From Bacillota bacterium (GTDB lineage Bacteria > Bacillota > Sulfobacillia > JAJZYS01 > JAJYTV01): DNA of 7,016 nucleotides. Within the stretch, counting starts at the first letter, position 1, and every line of letters begins with the position of its first letter. A program made the translations under genes and the position numbers. A model generated the notes under the pieces. It was not told the DNA's origin. It ran no database searches and worked only from the letters and a program-made list of their open reading frames with translations. Location of the stretch: NCBI GenBank assembly GCA_021810725.1, contig JAJZIE010000126.1, positions 1 to 7,016 of the forward strand. The letters are read 5' to 3'. This document shows positions 1-5,026 of this stretch, piece after piece.

Positions 1-221
1 AACTGTTGAGACATGTCCCCCTTGGAGCGCGGTTCATCCACCTGTTCGATGACCTGGAACGGAAGGACGATGTTGGACACTTCGTTGGTCTTGCCGTTCC
101 AGACCAACTCCACCTCCCGCTTATCCTCAAAAAGAAGGAAGCGGTACTTGTCCGGGAGTGGCCTGTCCGCCTCCAAGTAACGGACGATCTCCTGCTTTTC
201 TTGTTCGGTCAGTTGAGCCAT
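1..221 (-). CDS. Probable adenine-specific DNA methyltransferase, type III-like (N-terminal 73 aa, partial)
   Basis: This reading frame starts at ATG (CAT at 219-221) and runs off the left edge with no stop, so only the N-terminus is present. The start is supported by an AGGGGGA Shine-Dalgarno sequence at 227-233, five bases upstream. The protein begins MAQLTEQEKQEIVRYLE and contains KYRFLLFEDKREVELVWNGK (residues 25-44) followed by VLPFQVIEQVDEPR (52-65). From memory, this N-terminal block is typical of a family of site-specific adenine DNA methyltransferases (type III Mod-like), in which it precedes the SAM-binding and DPPY-type catalytic motifs. Those motifs would lie outside the window, so catalytic activity cannot be judged here. 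Such enzymes methylate adenine in a recognition site and usually pair with a restriction nuclease downstream. The call rests on recognising this N-terminal block only. Confidence 0.62.
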   Translation of the reverse strand, partial: MAQLTEQEKQEIVRYLEADRPLPDKYRFLLFEDKREVELVWNGKTNEVSNIVLPFQVIEQVDEPRSKGDMSQQ

Positions 222-645
222 TCCGATCCCCCTGTGCCGTTCGATACTCGCCCCATGAGCAGATCGCACGCAAGTAGGCTTATCGCCGATTGCTACGCTT
301 CGTTGACGCACGCCCAATCCCTGCCATACCGGAGGAAGCGCTGGACGGATGTAGAACTCAGCCCAGCGAGACGTCGCCATGCTCCACACCGAAGCCCGTA
401 GTGCCGTAACACGCCAGACGGGGGACTACCCTGACGCGAGCGCGAGGGCGTCGTTGCCCGTCAGGGCACTTGGCCGGCGACGTTGGCGTGGTGGAGAATG
501 TGGTGGACGGGTAACCGGATGGCACGGATGGTGTTTGAATGATGTTGATGCCCACGTTGTCTGTCCCTGCGGTTTCTCAGAGTCAATGTCGTGAGCAGAG
601 AGTGATCGAGGGCAATGGCATTGAGCGGTAGCGGCGGAATGTGAG
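222..645. other. Intergenic gap between the methyltransferase gene and the transposon operon
   Basis: I see no convincing gene here. Short open frames exist on both strands (for example 379-594 plus and 358-555 minus), but their products are low-complexity, Arg/Pro/Ser-rich and lack Shine-Dalgarno sites. The stretch should contain the methyltransferase promoter on the minus strand and the left end of the mobile element. It holds an 8-bp inverted repeat (429-436 with 459-466), a repeated GTGGTGGA (488-495 and 500-507), and two related motifs about 30 bases apart (584-596 and 613-626), described under findings. No clear terminal inverted repeat could be paired with the right side. Confidence 0.6.
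429..466. repeat. Inverted repeat in the left intergenic gap
   Basis: CCCTGACG at 429-436 is the exact reverse complement of CGTCAGGG at 459-466, with a 22-base loop. Inside it, GACGC at 433-437 can alternatively pair with GCGTC at 448-452. It could be a weak transcription terminator, a protein-binding site or chance in GC-rich DNA. No T-rich tail follows on either strand. Confidence 0.3.
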
Positions 646-668
646 GAGGGCGCCGGATTGGCGCCCTC
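646..668 (-). terminator. Hairpin closing the transposon operon
   Basis: GGCGCCCTC at 660-668 and GAGGGCGCC at 646-654 form a perfect 9-bp stem with a five-base loop (655-659). On the minus strand the hairpin begins only six bases after the stop codon of the 98-aa gene (675-677), where a terminator is expected. The stem is very GC-rich, but no long U-tract follows, so termination could be weak or factor-assisted. Its position supports the 98-aa frame as the true last gene of the operon. Confidence 0.6.
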
Positions 669-674
669 TTGGTG

Positions 675-971
675 TCAGAACGGGTCTGCGACGAGGGGTT
701 GAGCAGGGCTGGGAGAGCCGATGGCGTTCTGTCGGTCGTAGACGCGGGTTTGGATGGTTCCTGGGACTGCATCCGGGTCGTCGGCGTCGAAGGCGAGTTG
801 GCCGAGCGCGTTGACGACGACGAGCATGGCTTGGGGATCATGGAAGGTCAGGCGGAGAGAACCTGAGGCGAAGACGAACTCGAGTCTTGCAGTGGTGGGC
901 CTTTGGGAGTGACGGATGGCGGTAGACGTGACGGAGAACTCCGTCGTGCGCCGGAAGGAAATCTCCCGCAT
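675..971 (-). CDS. Uncharacterised 98-aa protein, last gene of the transposon operon
   Basis: I do not recognise this protein. The gene is supported by a strong AAGGGAGG Shine-Dalgarno sequence seven bases before its ATG (969-971), a 18-base gap from the ATPase stop, and a hairpin directly after its own stop. The N-terminal 28 residues are basic and Ser/Thr-rich. Residues 29-43 (RLEFVFASGSLRLTF) read as two amphipathic beta strands, 46-60 (PQAMLVVVNALGQLA) as a helix, and then comes an acidic turn (FDADDPD) and a Pro-rich tail. It has no signal peptide, membrane segment, zinc motif or HTH. Position as third gene after a transposase/ATPase pair is where Tn7- and Tn402-like elements carry target-selection proteins (TniQ/TnsD), but it is far too short and lacks their cysteine motifs. 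An accessory role in transposition is inferred from context only. Confidence 0.72.
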   Translation of the reverse strand: MREISFRRTTEFSVTSTAIRHSQRPTTARLEFVFASGSLRLTFHDPQAMLVVVNALGQLAFDADDPDAVPGTIQTRVYDRQNAIGSPSPAQPLVADPF

Positions 972-989
972 GCTCGGGCCTCCCTTGGA

Positions 990-1805
990 TCAGTCTTCGA
1001 GATCGGCGACGGCACGACGAACGCTGGGTTCCTCGACGAGCTGCAGATCATGCAGCGCGGCATCGACGAGGGCATGGGTGGCGAGGATGCCGAGGCGGCG
1101 CGGCAGGCCATGGCTGTGGGTGTGGAGGAGCGCGACGGCGGGTTCCGTGAACATGGCCTGCTCGACGCCGGCGGCCTTGAGACCATGGCGGAGGAAGGAG
1201 CCGGTCTCCTCGAGACCGAGCGGGCCGAGGTGATAGCGCACGAGGATGCGCTGGGCTACGGCCTCGAAGGTCTTGAGGCGAAGCATGGCCCGCAGTTCGG
1301 CCTGGCCGCAGAGGATGAGGGTGAACGGGCTCTCGGCGTCGTGGTCGCCGAGGTTCTGCAGGTAGCGCAGTTCCTGCACCATGGCAAGGGAGAGGTCCTG
1401 GGCTTCGTCGATGACGAGCGTCGCGCTCTTGCCCTGCTCGCGGCTGAGATCTCGGAAGAGTGTCTGGAACTGCTGGCGTACGCGGCTGCGCGTGACGCCG
1501 GGCACGATGCCGAAGTGCTCGAGCACGCGGCAATAGAACTCACGCGGCGAGAGACCGGAGTCGGCGAAGTAGAGCAGGGGCTGGCGCTGGCTGTCGAGGC
1601 TGTGGGCGAAGAGGCGCAGGGCCGTCGATTTGCCCGAGCCAACCTCGCCGGTGATCAGGGCGAAGCCTTGGCAGGCGAAAGCGAATCTCAGGCGGGCAAG
1701 AAGCTCGTCCAGGCCCGGCCAGCGGTAGAGGTCCTCAGGCGCAGGGGCCTTGGGAAAGGGCAACCGGCTCAGGCCAAGCTGTTCAAGCGGGGCTGGCAGG
1801 CTCAT
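990..1805 (-). CDS. AAA+ ATPase of the transposon (ExeA/TniB/IstB-like), 271 aa
   Basis: This is the probable transposition regulator: an ATP-dependent DNA-binding protein that marks target DNA and stimulates the partner transposase in the cytoplasm. Visible motifs are Walker A GEVGSGKST (residues 53-61), Walker B LVIDEAQ (130-136), a sensor-1 stretch LILCGQAEL (163-171), a candidate arginine finger in QRILVRYHL (185-193) and a sensor-2-like GLPRRLG (233-239). The opening LGLSRLPFPK is typical of the ExeA/GspA-type ATPases found beside transposases. Length fits the family. The ATG at 1803-1805 shares ATGA with the transposase stop, so the two are translationally coupled, and AGGAGGA lies just upstream in the end of the transposase gene. 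It could be named after ExeA (secretion), but the neighbouring DDE transposase makes a transposon role far more likely. Confidence 0.9.
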   Translation of the reverse strand: MSLPAPLEQLGLSRLPFPKAPAPEDLYRWPGLDELLARLRFAFACQGFALITGEVGSGKSTALRLFAHSLDSQRQPLLYFADSGLSPREFYCRVLEHFGIVPGVTRSRVRQQFQTLFRDLSREQGKSATLVIDEAQDLSLAMVQELRYLQNLGDHDAESPFTLILCGQAELRAMLRLKTFEAVAQRILVRYHLGPLGLEETGSFLRHGLKAAGVEQAMFTEPAVALLHTHSHGLPRRLGILATHALVDAALHDLQLVEEPSVRRAVADLED

Positions 1806-3181
1806 TGGGCTTCCTCCTGGGTCGAACCGTGCTCGGACGATTGGCTGAAGCTCAGGTGGCCGGCGGCAAGATCGCGCCGCTGCTCGTCGTGACGCTGCAT
1901 CAGTTCGTGGAAGGGTGTGCGGCTCTCCGCCTGGGGCGCGGCGGTGGCCGCGGCCGCCGTGTGGCCGCGGCTGAGGTCAAGGGGCAGGGCGAGGCCGAAG
2001 TCCTTGCCCTCGTGCTCGACGTGGATGCGCGTCAGATCGTAGGGGTCGAAGCGGATGGTGATGCGACGCCGCGCGAGCGCGCCGTCCACCTCGTAGTCCC
2101 GGCCCTGCACCGAGATCGTGCCGGTGGCGCTGACGCTGCGCTCCTCCTTGATCAGGAAGGCCCGCTCGAGCCGCATGGGGTCCGGGAAGACCCGCGGGTG
2201 TTCGGGGTGCGTGTGCCCAAGGCGCGCGTTCGGCGTCTCCTTGGTGGCGGAGTGGACATGGCCGTTGTATTCGCTCTCCAGCCAGGCGGCAAAGAAGCGC
2301 TGCAGCTCCTCGAGGCTGGTCAGCTTGCCGGCGTCGATCAGGTGCTGCGCCTCGCGGTTCCACTGCCTTGAGACCGTGCCGAAGAACCGCTCCACGCGGC
2401 CTTTGCCCTGGGGCCTGTAAGGGCGGGCATGGCGCAGGTCGATGCCAAGCTCGCCACAGGCGTCCTGCAGCAGGTGGCTGCGGTAGTTCGCTCCGTTGTC
2501 GACGTAGAGCCCTTCAGGCAGGCCGCGTACGAGGATGGCCCGGCGCAGGAGGTCCGCCATGGCCGGACGGTTGTCCTGCAGGTAGAGCCGTGCGACGACG
2601 TGGCGGGAGTAGTCGTCGATGCAGCCGACAAGGTAGATGCGCCGCTGGCCGCGGCCGGTCGGGAGCACAAGGGCGTGCTGGGTGTCCATCTGCCAGAGCG
2701 CGTTCGGGTAGGGAGCCTCCCGCGGCCGGAAGGTTTCCTTCGAACGGGTCACCTCTGCCCGGCTCATCCCCTCCCGGCAAAGCGCCCGGCTCAGCGTCGT
2801 GCGCTTCACCTCGCCCTCCTGCGTGATCCCCTCGTATTCCATGAGCTTGATGATCCGCATCACCGAGCGCTCCGGATCCTCTCGCCGGAGCTCGATCGCC
2901 CGTTGCACCACCGCTTCCGAAAGCTGGCGGCGCACCCCTTTGTCGAGCCGCTCCTCCGGCAGGAGCCCCGGGTAGCCGCGCTCCTTGTAGCGCTGCACCC
3001 ACCGTGTCACGGTGCGCGGGTGCACACGCACCGTGCGTCCGTCCCCCAGCGGCCAGAGACGGCTCGAGATGTCCCGCAGGATCTCGGCCCGCTCGCCAGG
3101 TTCCAGGGGCCGCACGACGAGCGGGGCGATGATGCCGAAGCGGAACCGGGCTGTTTCCTGTCGCGCATCCTCCGACGTCAC
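1802..3181 (-). CDS. DDE transposase (Mu/IS481-type integrase core), 459 aa
   Basis: This enzyme should catalyse DNA cleavage and strand transfer at the element ends. An N-terminal helix-turn-helix region (about residues 27-66, including TVRVHPRTVTRWVQRYKERG) is followed by a second HTH-like segment (86-140). The RNase H-fold core shows D166 in WQMDTQHA, D228 in YVDNGANY and E264 in GRVERFFGTV; 35 residues separate the last two, the classic D,D(35)E spacing. NGHVHSATKETPNARL (306-321) matches the end of the core in IS481/Mu-like enzymes, and a beta-rich Mu-type C-terminal domain (about 345-400) follows. The GTG start (3179-3181) has an AGGGAGGG Shine-Dalgarno site about nine bases upstream. 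The C-terminal 50 residues are Ala/Gln-rich and may contact the ATPase. The frame is intact, so the enzyme looks functional. Confidence 0.93.
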   Translation of the reverse strand: MTSEDARQETARFRFGIIAPLVVRPLEPGERAEILRDISSRLWPLGDGRTVRVHPRTVTRWVQRYKERGYPGLLPEERLDKGVRRQLSEAVVQRAIELRREDPERSVMRIIKLMEYEGITQEGEVKRTTLSRALCREGMSRAEVTRSKETFRPREAPYPNALWQMDTQHALVLPTGRGQRRIYLVGCIDDYSRHVVARLYLQDNRPAMADLLRRAILVRGLPEGLYVDNGANYRSHLLQDACGELGIDLRHARPYRPQGKGRVERFFGTVSRQWNREAQHLIDAGKLTSLEELQRFFAAWLESEYNGHVHSATKETPNARLGHTHPEHPRVFPDPMRLERAFLIKEERSVSATGTISVQGRDYEVDGALARRRITIRFDPYDLTRIHVEHEGKDFGLALPLDLSRGHTAAAATAAPQAESRTPFHELMQRHDEQRRDLAAGHLSFSQSSEHGSTQEEAQ

Positions 3182-3210
3182 AGGGTGATCCCTCCCTATG
3201 GCGTCACCCT
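3182..3210 (-). promoter_or_regulatory. Hairpin carrying the transposase ribosome-binding site in its loop
   Basis: On the minus strand AGGGTGA (3204-3210) can pair with TCACCCT (3182-3188), giving a 7-bp stem that ends directly before the GTG start. The 15-base loop contains the AGGGAGGG Shine-Dalgarno sequence and the motif GACGCCAT. A stem touching the start codon could limit ribosome access, which is common for transposase mRNAs. Alternatively the palindrome may be a DNA-binding site for the HTH protein encoded upstream. The structure is read by eye and unproven. Confidence 0.45.
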
Positions 3211-3271
3211 AAAACCCCCAGCCAGAGACCGGCAGTGCCAAGGTTTGTGCGCCAGCTCATCCTGGTCGCCC

Positions 3272-3838
3272 TCAGGCGAAGACAGGCAGTGCGCTCGGCC
3301 AGGGCGGCCGTTGCCGCGCTACGGCCAGGAGCGGCATCGCCTTCGCGAAAGAGAGCGTGCGGGCCCTGGCCAACAGCAGGAAACAGGCCCCCAGTCCTTC
3401 CAGCCTCGGCAGAGGCCACAGCGGATCGAGGCGCATGATCAACCCGGCGATGCCCGAGACGAGTTCTCCGAGCCGATCCCTCAGCGCCTTGCGCCAGCGC
3501 AGTACGGTGCGCGCGCTGCAGCCGGTCTCTGCCGCCACCGTCTCGAGACCCTCGGCGAGACTCGCCACGATGGCGCTCTCGCGTACCGTCGTCGGAAAGA
3601 CGGAGTACGGCGTCACGAACGGCGGGTAGTGGGTCACGGTCACCACCGGGCAGGCCGGGTTGCGGCAGATTCCCCGGAACAGCAGCAGAGGCTCGAGCCT
3701 TCCCTTCTCCGCCATCTGCCGCGCGAAGTGCCCATGATAGCCGAGCCGGCTGCCGCACTGGGGGCACGGTTCCATTGGCGGCGGCGATGCCGCACTGTAA
3801 CGCTTCCGGTATTCCTCTTCCGCCAGCGGTTCGCTCAT
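3272..3838 (-). CDS. Zinc-ribbon/HTH protein of the transposon, DUF6431-like, 188 aa
   Basis: First gene of the transposon operon, ending 90 bases before the transposase start. The N-terminal half has a zinc-ribbon pattern, CPQC at residues 25-28 and CRNPAC at 58-63, around a YHGHFAR segment. A helix-turn-helix follows at about 96-120 (GLETVAAETGCSARTVLRWRKALR). This arrangement resembles the DUF6431 family, which I recall as a frequent neighbour of DDE transposases; that assignment is from memory. DNA binding, as a regulator or end/target recognition factor, is the natural inference. The C-terminal third is Leu/Ala-rich with no recognised domain. I chose the ATG at 3836-3838 because the domain begins shortly after it, although only a weak GGGTGG precedes it. 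A GTG at 3992-3994 would add 52 residues, including another CxxC (CTSC), and cannot be excluded. Confidence 0.7.
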   Translation of the reverse strand: MSEPLAEEEYRKRYSAASPPPMEPCPQCGSRLGYHGHFARQMAEKGRLEPLLLFRGICRNPACPVVTVTHYPPFVTPYSVFPTTVRESAIVASLAEGLETVAAETGCSARTVLRWRKALRDRLGELVSGIAGLIMRLDPLWPLPRLEGLGACFLLLARARTLSFAKAMPLLAVARQRPPWPSALPVFA

Positions 3839-4014
3839 CGCCACCCACGAGAGCTTCTGCCTCGCCGGCTCTCCGCCCGGGTGGCATCGGCCGTTACGGA
3901 CCGCGATGCCGTTTGCCGCTTCCCGCAGAGCCCGCCCCGACTTAGAATGAAGATGCAGCGGTTGCCGACAGCTTGTGCAGAGCGGTAAATCCACCAGCTA
4001 CGCCTGCTGTTGCG

Positions 4015-4072
4015 CAATCTCTCAGATGCATGGCGTCCCCTCCTTGGCGGCTAACCTGGAAGGGGGACCCTG
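4015..4072 (+). ncRNA. Possible 3' fragment of a glycine riboswitch
   Basis: AATCTCTCAG at 4016-4025 matches the conserved 3' P1 strand of glycine riboswitch aptamers. About 30 bases later CTAACCTGGAAG (4051-4062) resembles the CACTCTGGAAAG or CAACTCTGGAGAG block that follows at a similar distance in known gcv leaders, as I remember them. A terminator-like hairpin comes next. Against this, the 5' half is missing: no GGAGAG or GCCGAAG is visible in the 60-100 bases upstream, and no glycine-cleavage or transporter gene lies downstream. If real, it is a broken remnant cut off near 4015. Confidence 0.25.
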
Positions 4073-4073
4073 C

Positions 4074-4117
4074 GGACCAACGGCCCGGCTGGCTTTGTCG
4101 CCACCGGGCCGTTGTCC
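4074..4117 (+). terminator. Strong hairpin with no gene upstream on its strand (orphan terminator)
   Basis: CAACGGCCCGG at 4078-4088 pairs perfectly with CCGGGCCGTTG at 4104-4114. TGGC/GCCA (4090-4093 with 4100-4103) extends the stem across a single bulged C and leaves a six-base loop. GGA/TCC (4074-4076 with 4115-4117) extends it outward. The plus-strand tail TCCTTCTCT is pyrimidine-rich, so the hairpin looks like an intrinsic terminator for plus-strand transcription. No plus-strand gene ends upstream of it, so it either ends a leader RNA or shields the efflux locus from transcription arising in the transposon. Confidence 0.55.
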
Positions 4118-4253
4118 TTCTCTATGGCATTGTCCATGAGCACATGGTCAGATTCAGGGGCAGATTACGAGGCCTTCAACAGTCGCGGTTTCCAGGTCGC
4201 ATCCCGCTGATCACGTTCCAGCCTAGGAATCTGGTCCGCGCCCACGCGCCATC

Positions 4254-4269
4254 TGCACCAGTAGGTGCA
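4254..4269 (-). terminator. Small hairpin after the tetR-family gene
   Basis: TGCACC (4254-4259) and GGTGCA (4264-4269) form a perfect 6-bp stem with an AGTA loop, starting 22 bases past the stop of the minus-strand regulator gene. No T-run follows, so it may only stabilise the mRNA 3' end. Its position is the main argument for a terminator role. Confidence 0.35.
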
Positions 4270-4291
4270 CGTTCCGAGTGAGCTGCGCTGA

Positions 4292-4945
4292 CTATCCGCG
4301 AAGGTGGTGCAACACTACCCGCAGCTCGTTCGCGTAACGCGCCTCGAACTCCTGGGAGTCCGGTTCGAGACCTGTGACGCGCCGGGCCACCTGCGGCATG
4401 ATGATGGGCGCCGCAACTGCACCCATGAAGATCAGTAAAACGAACCGCGGGTCCACGTCACCCGAAAGTTCGCCAGCCGCCTGACGCCGTGCAAGTTCCG
4501 TCACGTCGGGACTGCCTAGAGGCGATACGCCAGTTTGCCCCGTAGAGGGTTCGTCGCTGTTCAATCCTTCCCAAAGAAACATCCGCGCCATCAATGGATT
4601 CGCGAGGGTCGCGTGCACATAGCCGGTAACCATCTGCTCAAGAGATTTGTCCGAGCCCGCGAAAGTGGCTTCCTGTGTCTCCCAGGATTGCTTCACGGCC
4701 TGGGCGAGACCCTGCTTCCCACCGAAATAGTACGTGATGAGCTGCTGACTGAGGCCGGCTCGTGTCGCTATGTCCTGCACTCGGGCCCCGGCAAATCCCT
4801 TACGGGCGAACTCCTCCAACGCGGCCGCAAGGAGTTGTTGCTTGGACCGCTCCGCATCTCTGACCCGCTCCTGCGGAGCAGGGGACCGTCTGGTTCGAGA
4901 CCCGCCTCTAGAGGGACTCCGCGGCGTCGCATGCTCTTTCCCCAT
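4292..4945 (-). CDS. TetR-family transcriptional repressor, 217 aa
   Basis: A DNA-binding repressor that probably controls the divergent ABC efflux genes. After a basic, Arg/Ser-rich leader (residues 1-30), the TetR N-terminal domain is clear: SKQQLLAAALEEFARKGFAG (34-53), the HTH with recognition helix ARVQDIATRAGLSQQLITYYFGGK (54-77), and the LAQAV helix. Residues 95-217 are the helical ligand-binding and dimerisation part, with a Trp at 125 and a hydrophobic stretch LLIFMGAVAAPIIM (170-183). Length is normal for the family. The ATG at 4943-4945 lacks a good Shine-Dalgarno site but lies six bases after a TAGAAT -10 box, so translation may be leaderless. The ligand is unknown; a hydrophobic drug-like compound is the usual case beside DrrAB-like pumps. 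Confidence 0.92.
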   Translation of the reverse strand: MGKEHATPRSPSRGGSRTRRSPAPQERVRDAERSKQQLLAAALEEFARKGFAGARVQDIATRAGLSQQLITYYFGGKQGLAQAVKQSWETQEATFAGSDKSLEQMVTGYVHATLANPLMARMFLWEGLNSDEPSTGQTGVSPLGSPDVTELARRQAAGELSGDVDPRFVLLIFMGAVAAPIIMPQVARRVTGLEPDSQEFEARYANELRVVLHHLRG

Positions 4946-4951
4946 GCCGCT

Positions 4952-4957
4952 ATTCTA
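4952..4957 (-). promoter_or_regulatory. -10 box of the tetR-family gene (probably leaderless)
   Basis: On the minus strand TAGAAT (5 of 6 matches to TATAAT) ends six bases before the ATG at 4945, which puts the predicted transcription start at or next to the A of the ATG. A poor -35 (TTGTAC) sits 18 bases further upstream. No ribosome-binding site separates box and start, consistent with a leaderless mRNA. Confidence 0.5.
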
Positions 4958-4985
4958 GACCTACCTTGTTCGCAAGTACAATTTC

Positions 4986-5000
4986 CTGTCCCAACAGTTG
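4986..5000. promoter_or_regulatory. Candidate TetR operator in the divergent promoter region
   Basis: Two small overlapping palindromes lie here: CTGT-CCCA-ACAG (4986-4997) and CAAC-A-GTTG (4992-5000). The second overlaps the likely -35 of the efflux operon, so a bound repressor would block RNA polymerase. The arms are short (4 bp), so this is a weak prediction. Another option is the loose TTGT...ACAA pair at about 4967-4982. Confidence 0.3.
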
Positions 5001-5026
5001 ACTCACCTATCCATTCGGGTGATGCT
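4998..5026 (+). promoter_or_regulatory. Promoter of the ABC efflux operon (probably leaderless)
   Basis: TTGACT at 4998-5003 matches the -35 consensus at five of six bases. A 17-base spacer leads to GATGCT (5021-5026), a weak -10. The -10 ends six bases before the ATG at 5033, the same distance as in the divergent tetR promoter, so transcription would start at about the start codon. A GGGTGA at 5017-5022 could act as a weak ribosome-binding site if the start lies further upstream. Confidence 0.5.

Larger units (their letters stand above)
646..3994 (-). mobile_element. Cargo-free transposon: DDE transposase, AAA+ ATPase and two accessory genes
   Basis: Four co-oriented minus-strand genes (zinc/HTH protein, DDE transposase, AAA+ ATPase, 98-aa protein) form a compact operon ending in a hairpin. 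A DDE transposase with an adjacent AAA+ ATPase is the core of Mu (MuA/MuB), Tn7 (TnsB/TnsC), Tn5053/Tn402 (TniA/TniB) and IS21 (IstA/IstB) elements, in which the ATPase selects and holds target DNA. No resolvase, TniQ/TnsD or TnsA homologue and no cargo gene is visible. The ends are not resolved. The coordinates span the gene block and closing hairpin, while the true ends probably lie in 540-645 and 3995-4140. A 7-bp direct repeat (TCTCAGA, 575-581 and 4020-4026) brackets the block and is a possible but unproven target duplication. Confidence 0.78.
3839..4291. other. Intergenic gap between the transposon operon and the tetR-family gene
   Basis: No convincing gene is present. The part up to 3994 may code for an extended N-terminus of the zinc/HTH protein, and a plus-strand open frame at 3973-4281 has no ribosome-binding site or recognisable content. 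The gap should hold the operon promoter (minus strand) and the right end of the element. It also contains a riboswitch-like stretch (4015-4072), a strong plus-strand hairpin (4074-4117) and a small hairpin just past the tetR stop (4254-4269). The 4120-4250 stretch shows nothing I can name apart from one ATGGCATTG copy at 4124-4132. Confidence 0.6.

Noticed and set aside
6..401. Plus-strand 131-aa open frame at the left edge
   Set aside because: It lies antisense to the methyltransferase N-terminus, which has a family-like sequence and a Shine-Dalgarno site. The plus-strand product is not recognisable.
488..507. GTGGTGGA repeated with a 12-base period, considered as the start of an array
   Set aside because: There are only two copies and no further spacing regularity, so no CRISPR or iteron array is supported. 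No CRISPR-like repeats were seen anywhere in the window.
461..841. Minus-strand 126-aa frame overlapping the end of the 98-aa gene
   Set aside because: The product is a Ser/Pro/Thr/Arg-rich frameshift shadow, and it starts inside the 98-aa gene, which has the better ribosome-binding site and terminator position.
903..1892. Plus-strand 329-aa open frame
   Set aside because: It lies antisense to the AAA+ ATPase. High GC content keeps antisense frames open, and the product is Ala/Glu/Gly-rich with no domain.
1805..2371. Plus-strand 188-aa open frame opposite the 3' half of the transposase
   Set aside because: It is an antisense shadow of a clear DDE transposase and has no motif of its own.
3204..3887. 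Minus-strand 227-aa frame overlapping the zinc/HTH gene
   Set aside because: It is a frame-shifted shadow. The CPQC/CRNPAC and HTH pattern is found only in the other frame.
587..3970. TGTCG...CGACA as terminal dinucleotide-type ends of the element
   Set aside because: Only five bases match between the two ends, flanking bases show no target duplication, and the right end would fall inside the possible extended zinc/HTH gene.
2429..3988. Plus-strand 519-aa open frame
   Set aside because: It runs antisense across the transposase start, the gene gap and the zinc/HTH gene. Its Arg/Pro/His-rich composition is typical of a GC-rich shadow.
3973..4281. Plus-strand 102-aa frame through the right gap
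   Set aside because: It spans a strong hairpin and the riboswitch-like stretch, has no ribosome-binding site and has unrecognisable content.
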